A DNA stretch of 12,637 bases from Xanthobacteraceae bacterium (GCA_025929595.1 JAICQA010000045.1:1-12637); one strand, 5' to 3'; shown: positions 1-7,812, counted from the stretch's first letter. Numbers and translations: made by a program. The notes: generated from the letters alone by a model not told the origin.

Positions 1-381
1 AAGCGCGGTGAGCGCCGCGTAGACATCGTCGGCGTCAGCGGGCTTCGAGAGGTAATCGATCGCGCCGAGCTTCACGGCATTCACGGCGGTGGCGATGTTG
101 CCGTAGCCGGTGAGCACCACGGCGCGGGCGTCGGGGCGCTTTTCCTTGAGCGCCGCAACCACTTCGATGCCGTTGCCGTCGTTGAGCCGCAGGTCGACCA
201 CGGCATAGGCCGGCGCGGACGCCGCCACCTGAGCGAGGCCGGCGGCGACGGATTCCGCGGTCGAGACCTGAAAGCCGCGGCTTTCCATGGCGCGCGCCAG
301 GCGGTCGAGAAACGACTTGTCGTCGTCCACAATCAGAAGGCGCCGGTCGGCCTTGGGCTCGGTGGCTCGGGCGTCGGACAT
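1..381 (-). CDS. actR: ActR/RegA/PrrA-family redox response regulator (3' end cut by window edge)
   Basis: This is the response regulator partner of the kinase encoded just upstream; the family activates or represses genes for respiration, carbon and nitrogen fixation and acid tolerance according to redox state. The 127 visible residues form a complete receiver domain: acidic cluster D19-D20-D21, phospho-acceptor D63 in VVDLRLNDGNG, switch threonine T91 in LTGYGN, and conserved lysine K113 in LSKPAD. The phrases RLNDGNG and GYGNIATAV are typical of the ActR/RegA/PrrA group rather than of OmpR or NarL regulators. The Fis-type helix-turn-helix that ends family members (about 180 residues) would lie beyond the left edge. 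The ATG at 379-381 is preceded by an AGG about 8 nt upstream on the minus strand. It follows actS by 29 bp, so the two are probably co-transcribed. Confidence 0.93.
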   Translation of the reverse strand, partial: MSDARATEPKADRRLLIVDDDKSFLDRLARAMESRGFQVSTAESVAAGLAQVAASAPAYAVVDLRLNDGNGIEVVAALKEKRPDARAVVLTGYGNIATAVNAVKLGAIDYLSKPADADDVYAALTAL

Positions 382-391
382 GGCTAGACCT

Positions 392-401
392 GTATGCATA
401 C
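392..401. repeat. 10-bp perfect palindrome in the actS-actR gap
   Basis: GTATGCATAC is a perfect palindrome that fills a third of the 29-bp gap between the actS stop codon and the actR start. It could be a protein-binding site or chance. It has no loop and no T-run, so it is not a terminator. Confidence 0.3.
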
Positions 402-410
402 GCGCAGGAT

Positions 411-1802
411 TTAGTGATCAGCCGTCCCGGTGACAAGACTAGCGGACCGCCCGGGAGCGGGCGAGTCCTGCGAACTGCCCGCAAGTTGCCGATTATAGTT
501 AAGTTCGAGGACCGCACGCGGCCACCGCACGGTGACGATGGCGCCCGTTTGCGGGAAGACGCGGTTCTCGAAGGTGAGCGCTGCGCCCGAGCGCTCGAGC
601 AGCGTCTTCGCAATAAAGAAGCCGAGCCCAAGACCGCCGCCCGGCGCTTCGGTTTGGTCGGCGCGCGCCCGGCCGCGCATGGTCACGTAGGGTTCGCCGA
701 TGCGGTCGATCACGCCGGGCGCAAAGCCGGGCCCGTCGTCGGTGACGACGATCCAGACATCGTCCTCGTCCCAGCGCGCCATCACCGTCACGGACTCGGC
801 GGCGAAGTCGACGGCGTTCTCGACGATGTTGCCGAGGCCATAGAGGATCGCGGGATTGCGGCTGACCGTGGGCTCGCCCTTCTTGTCCGCGGGCAGCTCG
901 ATTTTGATCGCGGTACCAAACGGACGATGCGGCGTCGCAAGCTCGTCCAGCAGATGCGAGAGCGGCATCTGATCGAACGGCGCACCGCCGGAATTGAGCG
1001 AAGTGAGCGTGCGCAGGATCGAACGGCAGCGTTCGCTCTGCTCGCGCAGGAGCTTGATGTCGTCATGATGCGGCGAGTCCGGCGCCATTTCACGTTCGAG
1101 TTCGCGCACGACGATCGCGATGGTTGCGAGCGGCGTGCCGAGTTCGTGCGCGGCGGCGGCGGCCAGGCCGTCGAGCGCCGACAGATGCTGCTCGCGCGCG
1201 AGCACGAGTTCGGCTTCCGAGAGCGCGTCCGAGAGCTGCCGTGCTTCTTTGGCAACGGTGAGCGCGTAGCCGCCGATGAAGGCGACGGAGACGAGCACGG
1301 ACGCCCACATGCCGAGCAGGAAGAGCCGCGGCGGTACGTAGGGGAACGCCGCGTACCAGGGCAGCGGGTGGTGATAGAGGCCGAGGACGGTTGCGAGTGC
1401 GACCGCGAGAATGCCGAGAATCAGCGTGGTGCGCGGAGACAGCGCCGTCGCGGAGACGAGCACCGGCGCCAGAAAGAGAACGGCGAACGGATTGGCGAGC
1501 CCTCCCGTGAGATAAAGAAGGAGCGCCAGTTGCACGATGTCGAAGGCAAGAATGGCCGCCGATTGTCTTTCATTCAGGCGCTGCGGACGCGGCTTGCGGG
1601 CGCGCAGCACGATGTTGGTGAGCGCAGTAAGGAACACGAAGCCGAGCGCCGGCCAGAGCGGCAGCGCGAAGCCGAGCCCGAAATGAACGCCGATGAGTGT
1701 CGCCGTTTGCCCCGCGACTGCGAGCCAGCGCAGGCGGACAAGCGTGTCGACACGGAGCCCATAGGGCCGCGGTCCGATCAATTGGTCGCTGACGGTCTGC
1801 AT
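411..1802 (-). CDS. actS: ActS/RegB/PrrB-family redox-sensing histidine kinase
   Basis: This membrane histidine kinase senses redox state and phosphorylates ActR. The 463 residues comprise a hydrophobic N-terminal half with about six membrane segments (roughly residues 26-182), a dimerisation/phospho-acceptor domain with H219 in AAAAHELGTPLATI, and an ATPase domain with N box (N325 to N329), G1 box DDGPGF (355-360) and G2 box GGGLGLG (388-394). Two RegB hallmarks are present: the quinone-associated heptapeptide GGLANPF (100-106), and C259 in SERCRSIL, exactly 40 residues after H219. The spacing equals that between H225 and the redox-active C265 of Rhodobacter capsulatus RegB, so both quinone and cysteine sensing are plausible. 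A tail of about 30 residues after the ATPase fold is probably disordered. The ATG at 1802 has only a weak ribosome site. The gene diverges from an ABC exporter. Confidence 0.94.
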   Translation of the reverse strand: MQTVSDQLIGPRPYGLRVDTLVRLRWLAVAGQTATLIGVHFGLGFALPLWPALGFVFLTALTNIVLRARKPRPQRLNERQSAAILAFDIVQLALLLYLTGGLANPFAVLFLAPVLVSATALSPRTTLILGILAVALATVLGLYHHPLPWYAAFPYVPPRLFLLGMWASVLVSVAFIGGYALTVAKEARQLSDALSEAELVLAREQHLSALDGLAAAAAHELGTPLATIAIVVRELEREMAPDSPHHDDIKLLREQSERCRSILRTLTSLNSGGAPFDQMPLSHLLDELATPHRPFGTAIKIELPADKKGEPTVSRNPAILYGLGNIVENAVDFAAESVTVMARWDEDDVWIVVTDDGPGFAPGVIDRIGEPYVTMRGRARADQTEAPGGGLGLGFFIAKTLLERSGAALTFENRVFPQTGAIVTVRWPRAVLELNYNRQLAGSSQDSPAPGRSASLVTGTADH

Positions 1803-1903
1803 CCGGCCAATCTAGGCGCGCGGCAGGCGAAACGAAACCCGGCCGCCGCCTACTTGCGTCCCTGCCTTGCCCATGCCACGCGAATGCAGCAAACCCGCCG
1901 CCC
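1803..1903. promoter_or_regulatory. Divergent intergenic region between actS and the ABC exporter
   Basis: These 101 bp must hold or adjoin the promoters for both divergent transcripts. I see no convincing -35/-10 pair on either strand and no clear RegR/ActR site, so only the layout supports a regulatory role. Confidence 0.4.
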
Positions 1904-2653
1904 ATGACCGCCGCCATCCAGGCCGAAAAACTTGCCAAGCACTACGGCGACTCGATCGCCGTGGACGGCATTTCCTTTGCCGTCGCCGCGGGCTCGATCA
2001 CGGGCCTGCTCGGCGGGAACGGCGCGGGCAAGACCACGACCATCGGCATGACGATGGGGCTCGTGTCGCCGACCGGCGGACGGGTTTCGGTGTTCGGCGC
2101 CGACATGGCGCGCGAGCCCTACAAGGTGCTGCACCGGATCAACCTGGAAAGCCCGTATGTCGACCTGCCGCACCGGCTCACCGTGCGGCAGAACCTGAAT
2201 GTCTTCGGCATGCTGTACGGCGTCGCGGATTTGCGCGGGCAGATCGAGCGGCTCGCCGCCGATCTCGACCTCATCGAATTTCTCGACCGCCCTGCCGGCA
2301 AGCTTTCCGCCGGCCAGAAGACGCGTGTCGCGCTCGCCAAGGCACTCGTGAACGATCCCGATCTTCTGGTGCTCGACGAGCCGACCGCCTCGCTCGATCC
2401 CGACACGGCCGACTGGATCCGCGGGCATCTTGAGCGCTATCGCGCCCGCAGGAACGCGGCGATCCTGCTCGCGTCGCACAACATGGCGGAGGTCGAACGG
2501 CTGTGCGACCGCGTGCTGATGATGAAGCGCGGGCAGATCGTCGATGACGGCTCGCCGCCGCAACTGCTTTCGCGCTACGGCCGGCAGAATCTCGAAGAGG
2601 TCTTCCTCGACGTGGCGCGTGACCGCCGCAAGGCGAAGGAGCCCGCATCATGA
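1904..2653 (+). CDS. ABC-2 type exporter, ATP-binding subunit
   Basis: This is the cytoplasmic ATPase that powers the permease encoded by the next gene; together they form an ABC-2 (drug, lipid or polysaccharide type) exporter. In 249 residues it has Walker A GGNGAGKTT (37-45), signature LSAGQ (134-138), Walker B LLVLDEP (154-160), D-loop SLDP (163-166) and H-loop H192. Two departures stand out: the usual GPNGAGKT has Gly at 38 in place of Pro, and no Gln exists between residues 79 and 95 where the Q-loop should fall (the stretch reads INLESPYVDLP). This may be a subfamily trait rather than a defect, since every catalytic residue is intact. The ATG at 1904 is the first in-frame start and has no clear Shine-Dalgarno. 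The stop overlaps the permease start as ATGA. The substrate cannot be told from sequence. Confidence 0.92.
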   Translation: MTAAIQAEKLAKHYGDSIAVDGISFAVAAGSITGLLGGNGAGKTTTIGMTMGLVSPTGGRVSVFGADMAREPYKVLHRINLESPYVDLPHRLTVRQNLNVFGMLYGVADLRGQIERLAADLDLIEFLDRPAGKLSAGQKTRVALAKALVNDPDLLVLDEPTASLDPDTADWIRGHLERYRARRNAAILLASHNMAEVERLCDRVLMMKRGQIVDDGSPPQLLSRYGRQNLEEVFLDVARDRRKAKEPAS

Positions 2654-3462
2654 CCGCGCAGGTCGCGAGCTTCTCGCTCTATCGCGTCGGCGCCATGGTG
2701 CTGCGGCACTGGTACCTGTTGCGCTCGTCATGGCCGCGGCTGCTCGAACTCGTCTACTGGCCCGCGGTGCAGATGTTCATGTGGGGCTTCCTGCAGCTCG
2801 GCGTCGGAAAACTGCCCGGCGCGCTGGCCGGGACGGTGAGCACGTTCCTCGCCGCGTTTCTCCTGTGGGACATCCTGTTTCGGGGGCAGATCGGCTACTC
2901 GATCTCGTTTCTGGAAGAGATGTGGTCGCGCAACATGCCGAACCTCATGATCAGCCCGCTGCGGCCGACCGAATTCGTGATCGCGTTGACGATCATGAGC
3001 GTGGTGCGGCTCTCGATCGGACTGATCCCGGTCACGATTCTGGCGATCGTGTTTTTCGGATTCAATTTCTGGTCGCTCGGCCTCGCGCTCGCGGCGTTCT
3101 TCGCCAACCTCCTGATGACGAGCTGGGCCGTCGGCATGTTCTGCTCCGGCCTCGTGATGCGGCACGGGCTGGGGGCGGAGAGCCTCGCGTGGAGCCTGAT
3201 GTTCTTCTTCCTGCCGCTCACCTGCGTCTATTACCCGGTGTCGGTGCTGCCCGAATGGGTGCAGCCGATTTCCTGGGCGCTGCCGCCGACCGCCGTTTTC
3301 GAAGGCATGCGTGCGCTGGTGATCGATCACGCCTTCCGTGCCGACCTCATGCTGTGGGCGCTCGGCCTCAATGTGCTGTGGCTCGCGGCCGGCGCCGTGA
3401 GCTTCCTCTGGCTCCTGCGCGGCGCGAAAACGTCCGGTTCCCTCATCCAGATCGGTGAATAG
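2650..3462 (+). CDS. ABC-2 type exporter, permease subunit
   Basis: This is an integral inner-membrane permease of 270 residues, partner of the ATPase whose stop codon it overlaps by 4 bp (ATGA), which implies translational coupling. About six hydrophobic segments can be picked out (roughly 34-53, 60-86, 108-138, 143-168, 179-200 and 233-256). The segment PEWVQPISWALPPTAVFEG (201-219) matches the conserved C-terminal region of ABC-2 membrane proteins, where a YYPVSVLP-like turn precedes the last membrane pair. The acidic pair EE (89-90) and the following polar loop lie where the cytoplasmic coupling region is expected. No periplasmic binding protein or membrane-fusion protein lies nearby, in line with an exporter rather than an importer. 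The cargo is unknown. Its position beside actSR suggests, but does not prove, redox control. Confidence 0.9.
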   Translation: MTAQVASFSLYRVGAMVLRHWYLLRSSWPRLLELVYWPAVQMFMWGFLQLGVGKLPGALAGTVSTFLAAFLLWDILFRGQIGYSISFLEEMWSRNMPNLMISPLRPTEFVIALTIMSVVRLSIGLIPVTILAIVFFGFNFWSLGLALAAFFANLLMTSWAVGMFCSGLVMRHGLGAESLAWSLMFFFLPLTCVYYPVSVLPEWVQPISWALPPTAVFEGMRALVIDHAFRADLMLWALGLNVLWLAAGAVSFLWLLRGAKTSGSLIQIGE

Positions 3463-3497
3463 GTCGCGAAAGACGGCCTTTACCGGAACCTGTCACA

Positions 3498-3526
3498 TTG
3501 ACCGGGCCTGCCGCTCTCCTTATGTT
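3498..3526 (+). promoter_or_regulatory. Probable housekeeping promoter of phaZ
   Basis: A -35 element TTGACC (3498-3503) and a -10 element TATGTT (3521-3526) are separated by exactly 17 bp. They match the sigma-70 consensus at 5/6 and 4/6 positions. Transcription would start near 3533, about 30 nt before the chosen phaZ ATG. This makes the TTG at 3498 a promoter base triplet rather than a start codon. Confidence 0.6.
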
Positions 3527-3537
3527 GCATTGCAACA
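3523..3537. promoter_or_regulatory. Putative PhaR-type operator overlapping the phaZ promoter
   Basis: TGTTGCATTGCAACA is a 6-bp perfect inverted repeat around a 3-bp centre. It overlaps the -10 element and the expected transcription start of phaZ. PhaR, the PHA-responsive repressor of alphaproteobacteria, is known to bind TGC-rich sites of the form CTGC-N3-GCAG upstream of PHA genes; this site has the same TGC-N3-GCA core. PhaR would block RNA polymerase here until it is titrated by PHA granules. The assignment is inferred from motif and context. Confidence 0.5.
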
Positions 3538-3563
3538 GCGGGAACGGGGGCCGGGACAGCAGG

Positions 3564-4898
3564 ATGCCGATCGGAGAATTTGGCGGCGCGCCTTCATTAC
3601 CGGGTCCGAGCGGATCGGTAACGACGACTCCACTCTACTGGATGTATGAGTGGGCGCACGCCGCCCTCGACCCGTCGCGCGCGCTGGCCGACGCCACGCG
3701 GCTTTACTTCAAGAACCCGCTCAACCCGTTTTCACACACGCCGTTCGGCCGGTCGGTCGCGGCCGGTGCCGAGCTTTATGAGCGCGCGATCCGCCGCTAC
3801 GCCCAACCCGAATGGGGAATCGAGTCGACGCTGGTCGGCGGCGAGCGCGTGCCGGTCGAAATCCGCACCGTCTGGCAGCGCCCCTTCTGCAACCTCCTGC
3901 ATTTCGAACGCCGCTTCGAGCGCCCGCTGCGCCAGCCGCAGCCGAAAATCCTGATCGTCGCGCCGATGTCCGGCCACTTCGCGACGCTCCTGCGCGGCAC
4001 GGTCGAAGCCTTTCTGCCTAACCACGACGTCTATATCACCGAGTGGATCGACGCGCGCATGGTGCCGCTCGCCAAGGGCCGCTTCGATCTCGACGATTAC
4101 ATCGATTACGTCATCGCGATGCTGCATAAGCTCGACGGCGACTGCCATGTGATCGCGGTCTGCCAGCCGTCGGTGCCGGTGCTTGCCGCCGTCGCGCTCA
4201 TGGAAGCCGAGAACGATCCGAACGTGCCGCAGTCCATGACGCTGATGGGCGGGCCGATCGACACGAGCAGCAATCCGACCGCGGTCAACAAGCTCGCCGA
4301 AGAGCGCGGCATGGACTGGTTCCGCAGTCATGTGATCGCGAAGGTGCCCTTCCCGCATCCCGGCTTCATGCGCGAGGTCTATCCGGGCTTCTTGCAGCTC
4401 ACCGGCTTTGTGAGCATGAATTTCGACCGCCATCTCGATGCGCACCGCAAGATGTTCCGGCATCTTGTCACGGGCGACGGCGACTCGGCGCAGAAGCACC
4501 GCGAATTCTATGACGAGTATCTCGCGGTGATGGACCTGACGGCGGAGTTCTATCTTCAGACGGTCGAGTCGGTATTCGTCCGCCACGACCTGCCGAACGG
4601 CACGATGACCCATCGCGGCAAACCGGTCGATCCGTCCAGGATCCGGCGCGTGGCGATGCTCACGGTCGAAGGCGAGCACGACGACATCTCCGGGATCGGC
4701 CAGACCGAAGCCGCGCACCGGCTGACGCCGAACCTGCCCGCCGACAGGAAGGCGCATTATCTGCAGCGCTCGGTCGGCCATTACGGCGTGTTCAACGGCT
4801 CGCGCTTCCGCGCCGAAATCGCGCCGCGCATCGCGGACTTCATCCGCACGCATCAGCACGACCGCCGCGCCAAGAGTCCGAAGCACGCCGCCGAATAA
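3564..4898 (+). CDS. phaZ: Intracellular polyhydroxyalkanoate (PHB) depolymerase
   Basis: The enzyme hydrolyses stored poly-3-hydroxybutyrate in cytoplasmic granules to short hydroxybutyrate units, feeding carbon back during starvation. The 444-residue product matches the intracellular PhaZ family end to end, from LYWMYEWAHAALDPSRA near the N terminus to a C-terminal VGHYGVF. The nucleophile is a cysteine, C200 in AVCQPSVP, in place of the serine of a lipase box. With D373 (GEHDD) and H406 it reproduces the Cys-Asp-His triad of Ralstonia PhaZ1 (C183, D355, H388) with nearly the same spacing (173 and 33 residues here; 172 and 33 there). No signal peptide is seen. The start at 3564 is preferred over the TTG at 3498 or the ATG at 3522, because a promoter and operator occupy that stretch. 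It probably shares a transcript with the metalloprotease gene that follows. Confidence 0.9.
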   Translation: MPIGEFGGAPSLPGPSGSVTTTPLYWMYEWAHAALDPSRALADATRLYFKNPLNPFSHTPFGRSVAAGAELYERAIRRYAQPEWGIESTLVGGERVPVEIRTVWQRPFCNLLHFERRFERPLRQPQPKILIVAPMSGHFATLLRGTVEAFLPNHDVYITEWIDARMVPLAKGRFDLDDYIDYVIAMLHKLDGDCHVIAVCQPSVPVLAAVALMEAENDPNVPQSMTLMGGPIDTSSNPTAVNKLAEERGMDWFRSHVIAKVPFPHPGFMREVYPGFLQLTGFVSMNFDRHLDAHRKMFRHLVTGDGDSAQKHREFYDEYLAVMDLTAEFYLQTVESVFVRHDLPNGTMTHRGKPVDPSRIRRVAMLTVEGEHDDISGIGQTEAAHRLTPNLPADRKAHYLQRSVGHYGVFNGSRFRAEIAPRIADFIRTHQHDRRAKSPKHAAE

Positions 4899-4954
4899 GC
4901 TTGCCTCGCGCGCCGCTTTGGATCGATTCTTTTGCCGGACGATTCGGGCCGGCC

Positions 4955-5716
4955 ATGCAGTTCCAGCTTCCTTACTTTCTCCGCGCAAAGCCCACCGTCG
5001 AAGACGGGCGGCTCGTCGTCTCCTGCGCGCAGGAACAATATGAGGTGACGGTGCGTCGTCATCCGCGCGCGCGCCGCTATACGCTGCGGGTGCGGGAGCG
5101 CGACCGCGTGGTCGTGCTCACCATGCCGCCGCGCGGCAGCCTCCGGCAGGCCAAAGACTTCGCCGAACGCAACGCCGGCTGGATCGCGACACGCGTGAAG
5201 CGCATTCCCGACCGCGTGCCGTTTGCGGACGACGTTGAAATTCCGCTGCGCGGAATCATGCATCGTATCGCGCATCGCCCGCGCGCGCGCGGTACAGTGT
5301 GGACCGAGATCAACGAGAACGGCTCGGCTCTATTGTGCGTAAGCGGCGCCGCGCAACATGTTGCCCGCCGACTGCGCGACTTTCTCAAGCGAGAGGCAAA
5401 GCGCGATCTGACTGAAGCGACGCGGCGGCACGCAGCGGCGCTCGGAGTCGAAATCCAGAAGATCGGCGTACGCGATACGCTGAGCCGCTGGGGCTCGTGC
5501 TCGTCGGATGGCGCGCTCTCTTATTCCTGGCGGCTCGTGCTCGCGCCGCCTTTCGTACTCGACTATCTCGCGGCGCACGAAGTCGCGCACCGGCGCGAGC
5601 TCAATCATTCGGCGCGGTTTTGGCGGGTGGTCGATCAGCTCACGCCGGAGCGGCGGCGGGCGGAAGCATGGCTCAAGTCGCAGGGCAATTCCCTGCACCG
5701 CTACGGCGCGGTCTAA
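4955..5716 (+). CDS. YgjP/SprT-like zinc metalloprotease (DUF45 family)
   Basis: This is a predicted cytoplasmic zinc-dependent hydrolase of the YgjP (DUF45) family; its physiological substrate is not established. In the 253-residue form, the zinc-binding motif is HEVAH at 208-212 (H208, catalytic E209, H212), followed by NHS with H218 and then FW, the usual YgjP arrangement. Other family hallmarks are RRYTLRVR and VVLTMPPRGS in the N-terminal part and RWGSCSSDGALSYSWRLV just before the metal site. The ATG at 4955 is chosen; a TTG at 4901, 2 bp after the phaZ stop, would add 18 residues and cannot be excluded, since the N terminus is poorly conserved. It follows phaZ on the same strand, and its stop codon overlaps the convergent PBP gene by 4 bp. 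Confidence 0.85.
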   Translation: MQFQLPYFLRAKPTVEDGRLVVSCAQEQYEVTVRRHPRARRYTLRVRERDRVVVLTMPPRGSLRQAKDFAERNAGWIATRVKRIPDRVPFADDVEIPLRGIMHRIAHRPRARGTVWTEINENGSALLCVSGAAQHVARRLRDFLKREAKRDLTEATRRHAAALGVEIQKIGVRDTLSRWGSCSSDGALSYSWRLVLAPPFVLDYLAAHEVAHRRELNHSARFWRVVDQLTPERRRAEAWLKSQGNSLHRYGAV

Positions 5717-7812
5717 CGCCGACCGAACAGGCGATCGAACAACCAACTATCGAGCGGCGCTTCCTGACGAACCGAGGGCGGAATGGGGCCGCCCGCCATC
5801 GGACCGTCCTCAATCGGACGCGGCGGAATGGGGGTCTGGCCCAGATGCTCGACGGCGCCGGGCAGGCCGACTGGCGGCATGTTTTCGTGCGCGGCGCGCA
5901 TGAACCGATTCCAGACGTCGACGGGGAGGTTGGAGCCGGAGGCGCGTTTGGTGGGGGAGTTGTCGTCGTTGCCGATCCAGACGCCGGTGACGAGGCGGCC
6001 GGTGTAGCCGACGAACCAGGCGTCGCGGAAATCCTGGCTGGTGCCGGTCTTGCCGGCCGCCGGCCAGCCGGGGATGCGGGCGCGCTGGGCGGTTCCCGTC
6101 AGGAGCGTTTCCTCCAGCATGCGGTTCATCATCGACACGTAACGCGGCGCCACGACGCTGCCGAGGCCCGAAGCCTTGCGCGCATAAACGATCTTGCCGT
6201 CGCGCGTGCGCACGCGCACGATAACAAGCGGGATGACGCCGATTCCACCATTGGCGAAGGGCGCGTAGGCTGTGGCGAGCTCGAGCAGCGTCACTTCCGA
6301 CGTGCCGAGCGCGATCGAGGCATTGGGCTCAAGTTTCGATGCGATGCCGAGCCGGCGCGCGGTACGAACGACCGTCTGCGGACCCACTTCGACACCGAGC
6401 TTGACCGCCACTGTGTTCAGCGAATGCGAGAGCGCGGTTTCGAGCGTGACCGGCCCGTAGAATTCCTTCGAATAGTTCTGCGGCCGCCAGCCCTTGATGT
6501 TGACCGGGCCGTCTTCACGCACGGTATCCGGCGTCAGGCCGCGTTCGAGCGCGGCGAGATAGACGAACGGCTTGAAAGCCGAGCCGGGTTGGCGATGGGC
6601 CGCAATGGCGCGATTGAACTGGCTGTCCTGATAGGAGCGCCCGCCGACCAGCGCGCGCACGGCGCCGTTCGGGTCCATCGCGATCAGCGCGCCCTGCGAG
6701 GCGCCGTATTTCTGGCCCTGCGCTTCCAGTTCCTCGGTCAGCGCCTTCTCTGCCGCCGCCTGAAGACGCGTGTCGATCGAGGTCTGCACAATCACGTCGC
6801 GCTCAACGCGGCCGATATAGTCGTCGAGGATGTCCATCACCCAGTCGGCGACATAGCCTTTCGAACCGGGGGTGGTCTGCTTCACGATGGCCGCGGGGCG
6901 GGCCTTGGCGATCTTTGCCATCTCGGTGGTGATGAATTCTTCCTCGACCATCGCGTCAAGAACGAGATTGGCGCGCCCGCGTGCGAGCCGCGGATTGCGC
7001 GTGGGCGCGAGGCGCGACGGCGCCTTCACGAGTCCGGCGAGGATCGCGGCTTCGCCCAGCGTGACGAGCCGTGCCGGCTTGCCGAAATAGCGCTGGGCGG
7101 CGGCTTCGACGCCATAGGCGCCGGCGCCGAAATAGACACGGTTGAGATAGAGCTCGAGAATTTCGTTCTTCGAGTATTCGTTCTCCAGCCAGAAGGAGAG
7201 GACCAGCTCGTCGAGCTTGCGCGTGATGGTGCGCTCGTCGGTGAGAAACAGATTCTTCGCCAACTGCTGCGTGAGCGTCGAGCCGCCTTCGCGCACCTGC
7301 ATGCTGCTCACATTCACGAATAGCGCGCGCGCGAGACCGATCGGGTCGACGCCGAAATGCGAACGGAAGCGGCGGTCTTCGATGGCGATGAAAGCCTGCG
7401 GCAGATAGGGCGGCAGCGCCCTGATCGGAATCGACTGGCCGCCCATTTCTCCGCGCGTCGCAATGGCATGGCCGTCGAGGCCGACGATCGAGATCGACGG
7501 CGGCCGCTGGGGAAGCACGAGGTCTTGCATCGCCGGCAAGCGCATGGAGTGCCAGGCGAACAGGCCCGCAACGGCGAGCGTGCCCCAGATGCCGAGCACG
7601 ACGCACCAGTAAGCGAGACGCTTGACGCGAATCTTCGGCAGCCAGCGGCGGCGTTTCTTTTTCGCGCGCGCCGGCTTTTCGCTTTTCGAGCCGCTCGCGC
7701 GTTCGGGCGCGCCGCCCGGGCGGTCGGATTCGGACAGGCGCAAATGAAACAGCGAGCCGATCGTGTCGAGCACGGGCTCACGCTTCACGCGCCGCTTGCG
7801 CCGTAGGGCCAT
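5713..7812 (-). CDS. Class A penicillin-binding protein, PBP1A family (glycosyltransferase plus transpeptidase)
   Basis: This bifunctional peptidoglycan synthase polymerises lipid II and cross-links the stem peptides on the outer face of the inner membrane. The 699-residue product has a basic cytoplasmic N terminus rich in Lys/Arg (about 40-65) and one membrane anchor (about 67-87). The GT51 glycosyltransferase domain has catalytic E145 in IEDRRF and EGGSTLTQQLAKN (from 175). The transpeptidase domain has S411 of SAFK, SLN at 464-466 and KTGTS from 588. A proline-rich tail ends the protein. It is shorter than E. coli PBP1a (about 850 residues). The ATG at 7812 follows a purine-rich AAAGGGG; in-frame upstream starts as far as 7950 are rejected because that DNA is a repeat cluster. 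The terminal 4 bp overlap the convergent metalloprotease gene. Regulation may involve the CtrA-type boxes 160-200 bp upstream. Confidence 0.95.
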   Translation of the reverse strand: MALRRKRRVKREPVLDTIGSLFHLRLSESDRPGGAPERASGSKSEKPARAKKKRRRWLPKIRVKRLAYWCVVLGIWGTLAVAGLFAWHSMRLPAMQDLVLPQRPPSISIVGLDGHAIATRGEMGGQSIPIRALPPYLPQAFIAIEDRRFRSHFGVDPIGLARALFVNVSSMQVREGGSTLTQQLAKNLFLTDERTITRKLDELVLSFWLENEYSKNEILELYLNRVYFGAGAYGVEAAAQRYFGKPARLVTLGEAAILAGLVKAPSRLAPTRNPRLARGRANLVLDAMVEEEFITTEMAKIAKARPAAIVKQTTPGSKGYVADWVMDILDDYIGRVERDVIVQTSIDTRLQAAAEKALTEELEAQGQKYGASQGALIAMDPNGAVRALVGGRSYQDSQFNRAIAAHRQPGSAFKPFVYLAALERGLTPDTVREDGPVNIKGWRPQNYSKEFYGPVTLETALSHSLNTVAVKLGVEVGPQTVVRTARRLGIASKLEPNASIALGTSEVTLLELATAYAPFANGGIGVIPLVIVRVRTRDGKIVYARKASGLGSVVAPRYVSMMNRMLEETLLTGTAQRARIPGWPAAGKTGTSQDFRDAWFVGYTGRLVTGVWIGNDDNSPTKRASGSNLPVDVWNRFMRAAHENMPPVGLPGAVEHLGQTPIPPRPIEDGPMAGGPIPPSVRQEAPLDSWLFDRLFGRR

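Noticed and set aside
1840..1870. A RegR/ActR-like box between actS and the exporter (GGGACGCAAGTAGGCGG on the minus strand)
   Set aside because: It matches the start of the RegR consensus as I recall it but misses several fixed positions, too poor to call.
414..1907. A 497-codon open frame on the plus strand antisense to actS
   Set aside because: Arg/Glu/Asp/Gly-rich shadow of a GC-rich gene; the opposite frame holds all histidine kinase motifs.
3498..3563. TTG at 3498 or ATG at 3522 as the phaZ start
   Set aside because: The stretch contains a well-spaced promoter and a palindrome, and the encoded residues do not resemble the PhaZ N terminus.
3732..4988. A 418-codon open frame on the minus strand antisense to phaZ
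   Set aside because: His/Arg/Asp-rich low-complexity shadow; the plus strand encodes PhaZ with its full triad.
5497..7323. A 608-codon open frame on the plus strand antisense to the PBP gene
   Set aside because: Codon-bias shadow without recognisable domains; the minus strand encodes a complete PBP1A with all catalytic motifs.
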